A DNA stretch of 64,000 nt from Reinekea marina (GTDB lineage Bacteria; Pseudomonadota; Gammaproteobacteria; Pseudomonadales; Natronospirillaceae), in NCBI RefSeq assembly GCF_030409715.1, contig NZ_JAUFQI010000001.1, forward strand, positions 2,902,501 to 2,966,500, written 5' to 3'. A program made the position numbers and the translations under genes. The notes under the pieces are model-generated. The model did no database searches and had not been told where the DNA came from. It saw only the letters and a program-made list of their open reading frames with translations. This document shows, piece after piece, positions 37,226-46,023 of the stretch. Every line of letters begins with the position of its first letter. Position 1 is the stretch's first letter.

Positions 37226-37418
37226 ACACTTGTTAACGATTTTAGTTTGTCCGGTCACAAAAACACCGCTACAAATTGACAATGAAAAAGAAGAGTTAGT
37301 TTCTACGGCAGCTAAACTGGCTTACCCTGTACGTGATGGCATACCGGTGATGTTAGAAGATGAAGCACGCGCATTAAGCCAAGATGAATTTGAATTTTGG
37401 CACAGTAAAAAAGCTTAA
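37212..37418 (+). CDS. Trm112-like (YcaR family) small protein
   Basis: 68 residues. [34 protein letters not shown] match the YcaR/Trm112 family, small zinc-ribbon-like partners of methyltransferases; only one of the usual N-terminal cysteines is obvious here. ATG 37212 has AGGA eight bases upstream and is preferred over ATG 37206. It overlaps the yidD stop by 14 bp, indicating translational coupling. Confidence 0.85.
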   Translation: MLIDKHLLTILVCPVTKTPLQIDNEKEELVSTAAKLAYPVRDGIPVMLEDEARALSQDEFEFWHSKKA

Positions 37419-37450
37419 GTTTACGACTTAGGCTAAACTTTCGAAATAGC

Positions 37451-37810
37451 TTAATTGGCAGGAGCGGTATTGTCTTCTGTAGCGGTAGGTGTCGTTGCGT
37501 TGGTGATTTCTTTTTTATCGGGCCATGCACGCACCAAATAGTGAATCCAAATATAAGCCGCCATCGCACTGAACATAATGAGTGTTGCATCACTAAAGCC
37601 AGCACCATCCATCAACTTATAAAATCCAAACTGCACACCATAGCCTGAAATGACGGCACAAGTTACACAAAACTTAGACGTACTTAAACCTTCGTACCAA
37701 CATAAAATTGGAACAAATAAGCAAGCGACAATCCATTGTATGGCTAAAAGGTAGGGGAGAATAAGTTCTATATTGGCCATAGCCTGTATTTTAGGCTTCT
37801 CATAAGCCAT
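37451..37810 (-). CDS. Hypothetical membrane protein
   Basis: About 119 residues with three predicted helices (for example LLAIQWIVACLFVPILCWY; FCVTCAVISGYGVQFGFYKL) and a C-terminal Ala/Thr/Asn-rich tail. Starts at ATG 37810 or ATG 37780 are both possible; neither has a good ribosome-binding site. It converges on the cysS operon. Function unknown. Confidence 0.5.
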   Translation of the reverse strand: MAYEKPKIQAMANIELILPYLLAIQWIVACLFVPILCWYEGLSTSKFCVTCAVISGYGVQFGFYKLMDGAGFSDATLIMFSAMAAYIWIHYLVRAWPDKKEITNATTPTATEDNTAPAN

Positions 37811-37933
37811 AAAACAAGTCAAAAAGACCTATAAAGCGTGAACCAGCGCATAAAATTCTATTTCAACTAGGCTACCTTGAGTAATTTTCATTAAAGTCCT
37901 TTAATATTGGGGCATTCCTTACGAGATTTAAAT

Positions 37934-39310
37934 GTGTTCACACTGACGTTCGCGCAAAAATTGGCTTTATCAATGATCAGCATGATTCTGCTCAGTGCTG
38001 GCATATTGGGTTACCCGATGGTTTATCGTCAGTTTTCTTTAATGGAAGAGCAGTTCAATGTGATGGGCACCACTTTAGTAAACCAATTGGCCACCAACGC
38101 TATTGAACTTGTGTTTGTTAAAGATGAGCTAAAGCTCGGGCAACTGGTTAAAAATATCAGTGAACAAACCGATGTCCTTTCCACAGTCATCGTCAACAAA
38201 GATCAAGAAATTGTGACGGGTTCGGGCATTCAACCACCCAATCATTGGCTCTACGATAGAATGAATACGCAAGAAAGCGGGTTCGCACTCGATGAAAATA
38301 ACATTGGCTGGTTTTATCAGCCGATTGTTTTCAACGGCGTAACCGGCGGAGTGGCTTGGATTGGTTTAGATAAAAGCCAGCTAATTGAAAACCAACGCTT
38401 TATTGTCAGTTCAGGGTTAACGCTAGTGGCACTGATGGTGCTCTCCATCATGCTTTTGGCTGTTCGCATTAGCCGTAACCTAAGTAAACCCATTTTAGAA
38501 ATCATCAGTGCATCCGAAGCCATTGCCTCTGGTCGGCTAAGTTTTCGTATGCGAGGTGATTATTCAGGAGAATTTACAGCCGTAAAATCGGCTTTTAACA
38601 ATATGGCCGATGGCCTTGAACAAAAGTTGACGCTCGAAAAAAACATCTCTCGCTTTGTTTCATCCTCTGTCGCTGAAAACTACATGTCTCGAGAGGATGA
38701 AGATTTTACCCTACAAGGGGAGCGGGTTGAGGCCAGTATTATTTTTGTCGACTTGGTTGGCTATACAAACTTTAGTAACAACCACAGCCCTGAAGTTATT
38801 GCCGATGTGCTCAATTTTTATTTCACCGAATTTGCCAATACCTGCCACGCTCATCAAGGTAACGTAGATAAATTCATTGGAGATTGCGCCATGTTGGTAT
38901 TTGGCTGCCCTTCTTATGATCCTCAACACCGTCAACACGCGCTTAACTGTGCTGTGCAAATTAGGGATGACATCGCGATTTTAAATAAACAACGGCAACA
39001 AGAAAAACTACCTTGGCTCGATATCAGGATAGGATTAGCCTCTGGTGAGGTGTTAGCCGGCTTGCTGGGCTCTCCAGAACGACTAAACTACTCTGTAGTT
39101 GGAGATGCCGCGAATTTAGCGGCGCGATTATGCGACAAAGCACCTTGCGGCCAAATATTAACTGACCGAGCTTTTATTGAGTCGGTTAGAGCAAATAAAA
39201 ATGGCTTTGAAATTAGTACGCACCAAACGCAGCAAGTTCAAGTTAAAGGTTTTACGAATGCCATTGATACTTTAGTTGTCGACCAAATTGAATCAAATAA
39301 TGAAAAATAA
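37934..39310 (+). CDS. Class III adenylate/guanylate cyclase with extracytoplasmic sensor and HAMP
   Basis: About 458 residues: helix (about 10-28), extracytoplasmic sensor domain (30-150), second helix (155-177), HAMP (180-235) and class III cyclase (about 255-450). The cyclase has both metal Asp (FVDLVGYTNF and IGDCAMLVFG), a Lys in NVDKFIGD and an Asp in SVVGDAAN, the Lys/Asp pair associated with ATP. The transition-state Asn/Arg are in DAANLAARL. Product is therefore probably cAMP. The start is uncertain: GTG 37934 or TTG 37907. The downstream TPR lipoprotein overlaps its end by 11 bp. Confidence 0.88.
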   Translation: MFTLTFAQKLALSMISMILLSAGILGYPMVYRQFSLMEEQFNVMGTTLVNQLATNAIELVFVKDELKLGQLVKNISEQTDVLSTVIVNKDQEIVTGSGIQPPNHWLYDRMNTQESGFALDENNIGWFYQPIVFNGVTGGVAWIGLDKSQLIENQRFIVSSGLTLVALMVLSIMLLAVRISRNLSKPILEIISASEAIASGRLSFRMRGDYSGEFTAVKSAFNNMADGLEQKLTLEKNISRFVSSSVAENYMSREDEDFTLQGERVEASIIFVDLVGYTNFSNNHSPEVIADVLNFYFTEFANTCHAHQGNVDKFIGDCAMLVFGCPSYDPQHRQHALNCAVQIRDDIAILNKQRQQEKLPWLDIRIGLASGEVLAGLLGSPERLNYSVVGDAANLAARLCDKAPCGQILTDRAFIESVRANKNGFEISTHQTQQVQVKGFTNAIDTLVVDQIESNNEK

Positions 39311-40370
39311 CTACTTATACGTTTTATTCCTTCTGACTTTTATAAGTTTTAGCGGTTGCGCAAGCTTTTATGCCCAGCAAGCTGGTCTCGTTGGGCAAGT
39401 AGAAATATGGCGAGAGAACGATCAATACGACATTGCCCTTGAAACCATCTCTAAGCTCGAGGCAGATCACCAAAACTATCAGCAATTGAAAGCCCTAACC
39501 TCAACATTAGAAAAGGAACGTTCAGCCTTTATTAAAAAAGTACTGAACGATGCCGATGGCTTATCTGCTACGCAAGATTGGGTTGGAGCAACTAATCTCA
39601 TAGACCAGGCCCTACAACGATTACCCAGTGCACCTGAATTAATTGAACAACGCCGTTATTATGATGATAAACGGTTAGCGCGAGTTGAGATGGACAAGGC
39701 TGCCATTTTGATAGCGAAAGCAAAATACTTCATTACCGCCCGGCCACACCAAGAGTCTATGCTCTACAATGCAAATTCTCGCTTTTTTGCTTCTACCACC
39801 TTCAACAACTTTAATAGCCAAGCCAAGCAAACCTCACGCGAGCTCTATGTCTTAGGTGCCCGGTATTGGCAAGATAAACAGGCGGTTCAAGCGCGAGAAG
39901 CATTAACCTTATCAATACAAACCGCGCCAAATAGCTTAAGTGAAGATCTGCTGTCAGAAGTGTTAGCGTTTGAACAACAACAGCGCCGAGATGCGAGAAA
40001 CAACAACGTGAAAAAGATCGATGATCAATGGCCGGAGCTAGTGCAAAGCTACAAAAACCGAATTGAACATGATGACTACTTAGGCGCAGAACGAATCATT
40101 AACGAAATGAGCGCGCTTGGGTTTGAAGAAACTAAAGCCTACAAAGACAGGTTTGAACTGTTAAAACTACAACGCGTAAAAGCTTTAACTCAACGCGGCA
40201 ACAAGCTGTACAACTCAGGGCTGATTGCCGAGGCTATAGAGAGTTGGGAGCAAGCCCAAAGGTTGGCGCCAGGTAACAATACTATCGCTCAGAACTTAGA
40301 GCGTGCGCGTACATTTTTAGGCAATTTAGAGCGCTGGTCAGATGAACCAAATAGCTCAGAAGCACCCTAA
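39300..40370 (+). CDS. TPR-like outer membrane lipoprotein coupled to the cyclase
   Basis: About 356 residues. A signal peptide ends with a lipobox-like FSGC, so the mature protein begins at Cys. The rest is helical with TPR-like repeats (residues about 40-340), including a C-terminal copy with RGNKLYNSGLIAEAIESWEQ. ATG 39300 overlaps the cyclase stop, so translation is probably coupled. Could be a scaffold or cell-envelope component feeding the cyclase sensor; no catalytic motif is seen. Confidence 0.75.
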   Translation: MKNNYLYVLFLLTFISFSGCASFYAQQAGLVGQVEIWRENDQYDIALETISKLEADHQNYQQLKALTSTLEKERSAFIKKVLNDADGLSATQDWVGATNLIDQALQRLPSAPELIEQRRYYDDKRLARVEMDKAAILIAKAKYFITARPHQESMLYNANSRFFASTTFNNFNSQAKQTSRELYVLGARYWQDKQAVQAREALTLSIQTAPNSLSEDLLSEVLAFEQQQRRDARNNNVKKIDDQWPELVQSYKNRIEHDDYLGAERIINEMSALGFEETKAYKDRFELLKLQRVKALTQRGNKLYNSGLIAEAIESWEQAQRLAPGNNTIAQNLERARTFLGNLERWSDEPNSSEAP

Positions 40371-40391
40371 TGATTAAATGAGCTTGATAAA

Positions 40392-40586
40392 TTAACTCGA
40401 GCTCACTTTCGTTTTATTACAACGCACACAACGATATCGACTGACCAGTTTACCCTGCTTGCTATCGAACGTTGTTTCTTTTTCTACTGACCACTTATGG
40501 TGGCCATTTTTACATAAAGTGACCCCTGCCGCCTTGGCCTTAGTTTTAGCCTTCTTGAAAGCAGCCAACGACTGTACATTACCCAT
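40392..40586 (-). CDS. Small zinc-ribbon-like hypothetical protein
   Basis: 64 basic residues with a Cys/His set LCKNGHHKW and RCVRCNK. The spacing (Cys..His, then CxxC) suggests a zinc ribbon. GGGAG lies five bases before the ATG. It is transcribed toward the TPR lipoprotein gene and lies beside, and divergent from, rnb. Function unknown. Confidence 0.65.
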   Translation of the reverse strand: MGNVQSLAAFKKAKTKAKAAGVTLCKNGHHKWSVEKETTFDSKQGKLVSRYRCVRCNKTKVSSS

Positions 40587-40697
40587 TTAAACTCCCAATC
40601 ACCTTAAATTAGACCCTAAGCAATCGCTAAAAACAGTGGGAATCCCAACGACAGCCTATATACTTGCAGCCTAAATCGTTATTTATCACTGAGACTC

Positions 40698-42599
40698 ATG
40701 CTAGATTTAAAATCACTCGATGTATTAAACGCTCTTAAAACAGAAATTCAAGCAAACAAAGAAACATTTACCGGAACTGTAAAAGGAACAGGTAAAAGCT
40801 TTGGTTTTGTTGTAGCTGAAGACGGCACAGAAACCTTTTTAGCGCCCGATGAAATGAGCAAAGTTTTCCCAGGTGATAAAGTCACATTTATTATTGAAGA
40901 GCAGGCCGACAATAAAACTAAGGCCATTCTTGAGTCTTTGGTGAACAGTGATTTAAAAGAATTTATGGGTACCTTTGTGGTCAGAGGTAAAGCGCAAGGT
41001 GTTGAGCCCATGCAGTCAAACTTTTCAGGGTGGCTGTTTGTACCCCCTAGCCACGTAAACGAGGCTAAGTCGAAACAAATAGTAAAAGCGCAAGTAACAA
41101 GACACCCTTGGGAAACAGGGAAGGCGCAGGCTAAAGTACTCGAAACCATTGGCGATGCTAACGATAACCGAACCTGGTATGCCATGTCGCTGTTAGAGCA
41201 CGACTTGTCAATGACATTTACCGACCAAGAGACAGCTGAAGCAACAGCGTTAGCAAACGGACTCGACATAACGTCTTTAGATTACATCGATGCCACAGAC
41301 ATTCCCTTTGTCACCATTGATTCAAAATCGACACTCGACATGGACGATGCCCTCTTTGCACAACAAACAGATCATGGTTGGCACTTAAAAGTCGCCATCG
41401 CCGATGCAAGTGCTTACTTACCGGATTCATCCATTTTAGATGAACGCGCAAAAAAACAACTGACCAGTTGCTACCTACCCGGGGTAACTTTACCCATGGT
41501 GCCTACTGTTTTATCGAATGACGCGATGTCACTTAAAGAAGGTGAAATAAAACCAGCATTGGTTTTTTCAATGGATATTGCCAAATCCGGTGAGCCTTCA
41601 AACCTCGCAATTACACCAAGTTTGGTGAAGAACCACGCAAAACTGGCCTATGACGATGTGAGCCAATGGGTCGACACCAATAGCACCCCAGATGAATATG
41701 CATTCATGAATGAATTGAATGATTGTACTTTGGCACTGGGTAATTGGCGCCAAACACACGCGAACCCTATGGTGAATCGACCGGACTATCGTATTCGTGT
41801 AGATGACAACCTGGTCGTCACCGATATTGTTAAAGAATCTCGGAACAGCGCTCGCAGCATGGTCGAAGAGGCAATGATAGCAACGAATTATTTAACCGCG
41901 CTTTGGTTTGAAAATAGTCCTGGTTTATTTATGAGCCACGCAGGATTCAAAGGCGATAGACACACCGAGTTAAAAGGGTTGCTCCGTGATTTCTGCCCTT
42001 CGGTAGCCGATGAAGATGCAACCACTCTAGAAGGTTTTAAACGTATCATTCAACAAGCCCACCAAATTGAAGATTTTCCACTGGCGACATTGCTGACCAA
42101 ACGATTCGAACGTGGTGTATGGCAGCGTACATCTAAACCGCATTACGGATTAGGTTTGCGTGCCTATAGCACGGTAACCTCTCCTATTCGGAAGTATTCA
42201 GACCTAGTAATGCATCGCCTCATTAAGCAAAAACTAAAGGGTGAAGAAGGTGATGTATCTGAAGAACTTGTGCAGCACTTTAATGAAAATGGGTACATTG
42301 CTCGAAATATATCAAATAGTATTGAAAAGCGGTTAGGCCAGCAGTGGTTAGAGCAACAACCGGAACAAACTTGGCAAGTACAAGTTAATCACTTAACCGC
42401 AAATGGCTTAATTCTACAAATTAAAGACAGTGGCATCATGGGCTTTTTAGATTTGAAGCGCAGCGATGAAAAATTCAGTTACGACCCACTCCGAATGATG
42501 CTTAAATCTGAGAACCGAAGTTATAAGTTAAATGATGAGCTATCCGTTAAAGTTACGAAAATAGACGAGCAAGGTATTGTCTTTACTTTAGTAGAGTAA
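40698..42599 (+). CDS. rnb: Exoribonuclease II
   Basis: 633 residues, normal for RNase II. Cold-shock-like RNA-binding domains lead; the RNB catalytic centre contains TIDSKSTLDMDDALFA with the aspartate cluster that binds metal; RSMVEEAMIATN and the YSTVTSPIRKYSD blocks follow; a C-terminal S1 domain ends the protein. It degrades single-stranded RNA 3' to 5'. Monocistronic. Confidence 0.92.
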   Translation: MLDLKSLDVLNALKTEIQANKETFTGTVKGTGKSFGFVVAEDGTETFLAPDEMSKVFPGDKVTFIIEEQADNKTKAILESLVNSDLKEFMGTFVVRGKAQGVEPMQSNFSGWLFVPPSHVNEAKSKQIVKAQVTRHPWETGKAQAKVLETIGDANDNRTWYAMSLLEHDLSMTFTDQETAEATALANGLDITSLDYIDATDIPFVTIDSKSTLDMDDALFAQQTDHGWHLKVAIADASAYLPDSSILDERAKKQLTSCYLPGVTLPMVPTVLSNDAMSLKEGEIKPALVFSMDIAKSGEPSNLAITPSLVKNHAKLAYDDVSQWVDTNSTPDEYAFMNELNDCTLALGNWRQTHANPMVNRPDYRIRVDDNLVVTDIVKESRNSARSMVEEAMIATNYLTALWFENSPGLFMSHAGFKGDRHTELKGLLRDFCPSVADEDATTLEGFKRIIQQAHQIEDFPLATLLTKRFERGVWQRTSKPHYGLGLRAYSTVTSPIRKYSDLVMHRLIKQKLKGEEGDVSEELVQHFNENGYIARNISNSIEKRLGQQWLEQQPEQTWQVQVNHLTANGLILQIKDSGIMGFLDLKRSDEKFSYDPLRMMLKSENRSYKLNDELSVKVTKIDEQGIVFTLVE

Positions 42600-42603
42600 G
42601 TTA

Positions 42604-42628
42604 AAAAAAGCCCCGCTCAATGCGGGGC
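42604..42628 (-). terminator. Intrinsic terminator of the GlcNAc transport operon
   Basis: Perfect 7-bp stem GCCCCGC / GCGGGGC (42610-42616, 42622-42628) around TCAAT. The T run is on the minus strand (AAAAAAA at 42603-42609 in the given sequence), so it ends the operon transcribed leftward. It could also serve rnb less well. Confidence 0.85.
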
Positions 42629-42661
42629 AAGCCTACTCTAAGTCAACTGAACTTACTCACA

Positions 42662-43504
42662 CTACTCTTTAACACCGCCTTGGGTTAACCCTGAAATAAA
42701 CTGCTTTGATGCTAATACAAATGCAATCATTGTGGGCGCCATCATAATTAAAATACCAGCAAACATCATGTGCCATTGAATGGCATATTGTTGGTTAAAT
42801 TGCTTTAGCCCTAAAGTTAATGGGTACAACTCTTCCGATTGAATAAAAATAAGAGGCAAAAAGTATTCATTCCATGCTTGCACAAACGTTAACAAAGCAA
42901 TGGTAGCGAGCGCAGGTCTAATAAGCGGTAGCATAATTTTGGAATACACCGTAAAGGGCATTGCTCCATCCATAATGGCCGCTTCTTCAATTTCTTTCGA
43001 TATGGTTTTAAAGAAACTCACCAATATAAATACGGCGACCGGCATCATGCTCGCACTTTGAACAAAAATAACACCCCAAAGCGAATCTAATAACCCTAAC
43101 GTACGTACTGTATCGAACAAAGGCGCTAATGCTAAGCGTATAGGAATAATAACCCCAATCATAAAACATACAAAAATAAGCGTACTGCCCTTAAATGGCA
43201 TTCGTGCCAACACAAAGGCCGTTGTACTAGAACAAAAAGTAACAATGACCACACTGATCAATGCGATAAAAGCTGAATTAGCAAAGTACTGCCCAAAGTT
43301 TGCATTAACCCAAGCCTTTGCAAAATTGCCCCATGTGACCGGATCAGGAAACCCAAATGGATCACGGAAAACCTGCCCTACGTTTGGTTTCAATGCATTC
43401 ATAACGGCGGACAAAAAAGGGATAAGTACCACAATTGCCCAGGCAATCATTATAAACTGAACGACCAATTGTTCTTTTTTACTGAGTTTGAAAATTTTAT
43501 CCAT
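42662..43504 (-). CDS. Carbohydrate ABC transporter permease, MalG type
   Basis: 280 residues with six predicted helices. The cytoplasmic EAA loop EEAAIMDGAMPFTVYSKIML that contacts the ATPase is intact, and the C terminus has SGLTQGGVKE typical of the family. It pairs with the MalF-type permease 11 bp upstream and with the binding protein. Expected substrate, from context, is N-acetylglucosamine or chito-oligosaccharides. No ATPase gene is linked. Confidence 0.9.
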   Translation of the reverse strand: MDKIFKLSKKEQLVVQFIMIAWAIVVLIPFLSAVMNALKPNVGQVFRDPFGFPDPVTWGNFAKAWVNANFGQYFANSAFIALISVVIVTFCSSTTAFVLARMPFKGSTLIFVCFMIGVIIPIRLALAPLFDTVRTLGLLDSLWGVIFVQSASMMPVAVFILVSFFKTISKEIEEAAIMDGAMPFTVYSKIMLPLIRPALATIALLTFVQAWNEYFLPLIFIQSEELYPLTLGLKQFNQQYAIQWHMMFAGILIMMAPTMIAFVLASKQFISGLTQGGVKE

Positions 43505-43515
43505 TAGAAGGCCTA

Positions 43516-44520
43516 TTATTTATTTCGTAAGTTACGCAATGCTAAAAAAAGCGCAGCAGGCAAAATCATTAACGCAGTGACTAATCCTATCGCCGCAGCC
43601 AAGCCAAAGTTTGCATCTGAGGCTGCAACCGATGCTCCAAAAGCAGAGCGGAACAGAAAGGTACCCATAATATCTGTCGAGTAAAACGGACCGGCTTCTG
43701 GTCCCATAATCAATAAGGTGTAATCAGCGTTATTAAAAACATCGACCATCGTGATAACCGTTATGAGAATAAAGGCCGGGCCTAACACCGGAAGCACCAC
43801 ATTTTTAATAGACTGAAAACGGTTCGCGCCATCTAACATAGAGGCTTCTAATAAGTCGGTTCTTACCGCTAAAATACCGGATAAAATCAACATGATGGCA
43901 AAACCCATGCGGTGCCATGAATAAAACAGCGCAAGCGTAACGAGCGCCGTATCTTCTGATCCTAAAAATGGAATCGGCAAGTCTGTCACACCCGATTTAA
44001 CCAACGCTGCATTCAATAGCCCTCTTGGATGAACAAATAAATCCAATAAATAAGCAACCGCTGCCCCTGCCATTGGATAAGGCAAAAAGTAGATAATTTG
44101 GTAGGTTTTACGCCCCCAGGTTTTAAAACTGAGTAGCATGGCCAAGCCAGTGCCAATTAACAAAAATGAACCAATGATTACGATAAAAAAGATGACGTTT
44201 TGAGCGAGCGCATTAAACAATTGATCTCGATAATACTCTTCACCCAATATTTTTTTAAAATTGTCTAGGCCAACAAACTTCTTTTCGCCAATGCCTGGCC
44301 AATCGACCATAGAAATGTAAAACAAGCCCATCAACGGAATAAAGTTAAAAATGCCATACAACAAAACACCCGGTGCGAGTAAAAAAGCGCGCTGAATATT
44401 CTGAATAGTTTTGAAACTGAAACGAGGTGAAGCTGTCGACTCAAGCGATGGTTGGGTGGATGCCTTACCGGAGAGCTGAGGTTTCGGGCTGCTGCTGTGT
44501 TGTTGGTTCAATTGAGTCAT
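43516..44520 (-). CDS. Carbohydrate ABC transporter permease, MalF type
   Basis: About 334 residues with six or more helices and an EAA-type loop (LEASMLDGANRFQSIKNVVLP). An N-terminal Ser/Pro/Gln-rich cytoplasmic extension of about 40 residues precedes the first helix. ATG 44520 (MTQLNQ) has AAGAAG about eight bases upstream and is preferred over a start at 44589. It is separated from the binding protein gene by a hairpin with a T run that may reduce permease expression relative to the binding protein. Confidence 0.9.
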   Translation of the reverse strand: MTQLNQQHSSSPKPQLSGKASTQPSLESTASPRFSFKTIQNIQRAFLLAPGVLLYGIFNFIPLMGLFYISMVDWPGIGEKKFVGLDNFKKILGEEYYRDQLFNALAQNVIFFIVIIGSFLLIGTGLAMLLSFKTWGRKTYQIIYFLPYPMAGAAVAYLLDLFVHPRGLLNAALVKSGVTDLPIPFLGSEDTALVTLALFYSWHRMGFAIMLILSGILAVRTDLLEASMLDGANRFQSIKNVVLPVLGPAFILITVITMVDVFNNADYTLLIMGPEAGPFYSTDIMGTFLFRSAFGASVAASDANFGLAAAIGLVTALMILPAALFLALRNLRNK

Positions 44521-44574
44521 CTTAGGTACTTCTTTAACGCGAAAGGAAGGTATAACTAATAAAGAGTTTAGCGT

Positions 44575-44605
44575 AAAAAAGGGCTGCAAGATGAGCTTGC
44601 AACCC
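44575..44605 (-). terminator. Intra-operon hairpin/attenuator between binding protein and permease genes
   Basis: Stem GGGCTGCAAG / CTTGCAACCC (44581-44590 and 44596-44605, one G.U pair) with a 5-nt loop, followed on the minus strand by six T (44575-44580). It lies right after the binding-protein stop and inside a transport operon, where such hairpins usually raise the binding-protein to permease ratio. Confidence 0.75.
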
Positions 44606-44614
44606 TAAACACTT

Positions 44615-45874
44615 TTACAATGCGCAGTTAGCAGCGCCGATGTAACCTTGGCTGTTCAGAGTTTTCTGAATTTTCTCCGCCATTTCTCTAGCGGTAGACT
44701 TTCCTGCCAGTAACTCCTGCAAGCCTGCAGCCGTTAGAGCCTGGTAAGTTGGCTCGCCGCCATTTAGTGCTGGCGTAAAAAATGGTAAACCAGGCAAAGC
44801 ATTCGTACCAATTAACTTCGCGGCTTGGTTCACACGATCAACTTCAACTTTTATTTTATGAGTCGACGCGGGGATCGCTTCTACTGTATCAGCAAATAGT
44901 TGCGAGAATTCTTTGGTGGTATAGAACTCAAGCACTTTTTTGATCGCCGCTTTTTTCTCGCTATTTGGGTTATACGCAATGTGTCCATCAACGAAGCCGT
45001 AAACTTTATTGCTGGCACCTGGAATCGCCATATAACCAAGTTCAAGTGACGGGTCAATTTCGTACATAGGTGACGCAGGTGTTGCTGACCAAATACCATC
45101 GACCATCATTGCTGACGTTCCTAATGCTACACCGGTTCTCATTGCACCGTAATCATCTGCCAAAGGCGTTGGGTTTAGATACCCCTTATCTTGCCACGAT
45201 TTAAAGCGCTCCATTGCATCGACATAGACATCATCCGTAAAGCAAGCCTCACCGACAACCACCTTTTGAGACCATTCATCACTGGTCATACCAGCCAAAA
45301 TAGTTTCGTGCAAAACTTGATTCAAATACCAAGCATCACGACCATCCACATGCAACGGCACAATACCTTGAGATTTAAGATCAGCAAACAACGCTTCTAA
45401 TTCTTCTAGGTTTTTAGGCTCTTTTTTAACTACCGCTTTGTTGTACAAAATAGACTGCATTTGCATAACAAAGGGCACTCCATATATTTTCCCATCGGCC
45501 GCGGTCGCGCCAAACAGTGCGGCATCGCCAAAGTTATCTAAGTTTATGCCTAAATCGGTCACTGGCGCAGCTACGCCTGCATCTATCCAAGGTTGAATCC
45601 ATGCAGTGCCTGCTTTTGCGTGATATAGATCAGGTCGATTGGTTTGGAAATCGATACGGAGTTTAGTCTCATGCTCACCTGCACCGTTATAAACATTGGT
45701 CTTAATTTCTACACCAGGAATTAGATCGTTTTCATTGATGTAATCGAATAGAGCCTGGTCTTGTTCGCGCCATGTGTACAGCTGCAATACGGTGTCATCC
45801 GCAAATGCGAGGTTAGACGTCGCTATGGTTGCAGTGGCGACCGCAATGGCCATACCTGTTTTTAGTCGTTTCAT
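44615..45874 (-). CDS. Sugar-binding protein of ABC transporter (family 1 solute-binding)
   Basis: 419 residues. A signal peptide ends near NLAFA, followed by a two-lobed sugar-binding fold (about 25-419) with LQLYTWREQDQALFDYI at the N terminus. There is no lipobox, so it is periplasmic. GAGG lies before the ATG, and an operator-like element is at 45914-45940. It feeds the MalF/MalG-type permeases. Ligand is inferred as a chitin-derived sugar from the adjacent hexosaminidase and nag genes. Confidence 0.9.
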   Translation of the reverse strand: MKRLKTGMAIAVATATIATSNLAFADDTVLQLYTWREQDQALFDYINENDLIPGVEIKTNVYNGAGEHETKLRIDFQTNRPDLYHAKAGTAWIQPWIDAGVAAPVTDLGINLDNFGDAALFGATAADGKIYGVPFVMQMQSILYNKAVVKKEPKNLEELEALFADLKSQGIVPLHVDGRDAWYLNQVLHETILAGMTSDEWSQKVVVGEACFTDDVYVDAMERFKSWQDKGYLNPTPLADDYGAMRTGVALGTSAMMVDGIWSATPASPMYEIDPSLELGYMAIPGASNKVYGFVDGHIAYNPNSEKKAAIKKVLEFYTTKEFSQLFADTVEAIPASTHKIKVEVDRVNQAAKLIGTNALPGLPFFTPALNGGEPTYQALTAAGLQELLAGKSTAREMAEKIQKTLNSQGYIGAANCAL

Positions 45875-45913
45875 TTTTTTGCCTCGTTTGTTGTTGTTCT
45901 GGATATTTATGAG

Positions 45914-45940
45914 ACCAATATAATACCAATATAAATATCA
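45914..45940 (-). promoter_or_regulatory. Putative GntR operator upstream of the sugar-binding protein gene
   Basis: The 14-bp element ACCAATATAATACC (45914-45927) is followed by a near copy, ACCAATATAAAT (45926-45937). The exact 14-mer recurs in reverse complement between the hexosaminidase and kinase genes (47916-47929). The recurrence across two promoter regions of one regulon suggests binding by the GntR-family regulator encoded at 48.9 kb. Confidence 0.6.
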
Positions 45941-46023
45941 GGCAACATAAAATACACTCGTAATGCCTAATAAAACCTCAAATTAAACCTAAGCTATTGA
46001 TTTAAAAGGCCTTATTTTTAGTA

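Noticed and set aside
42604..42628. Terminator for rnb on the plus strand
   Set aside because: The stem is shared, but the T run lies on the minus-strand side, so it primarily serves the transport operon.
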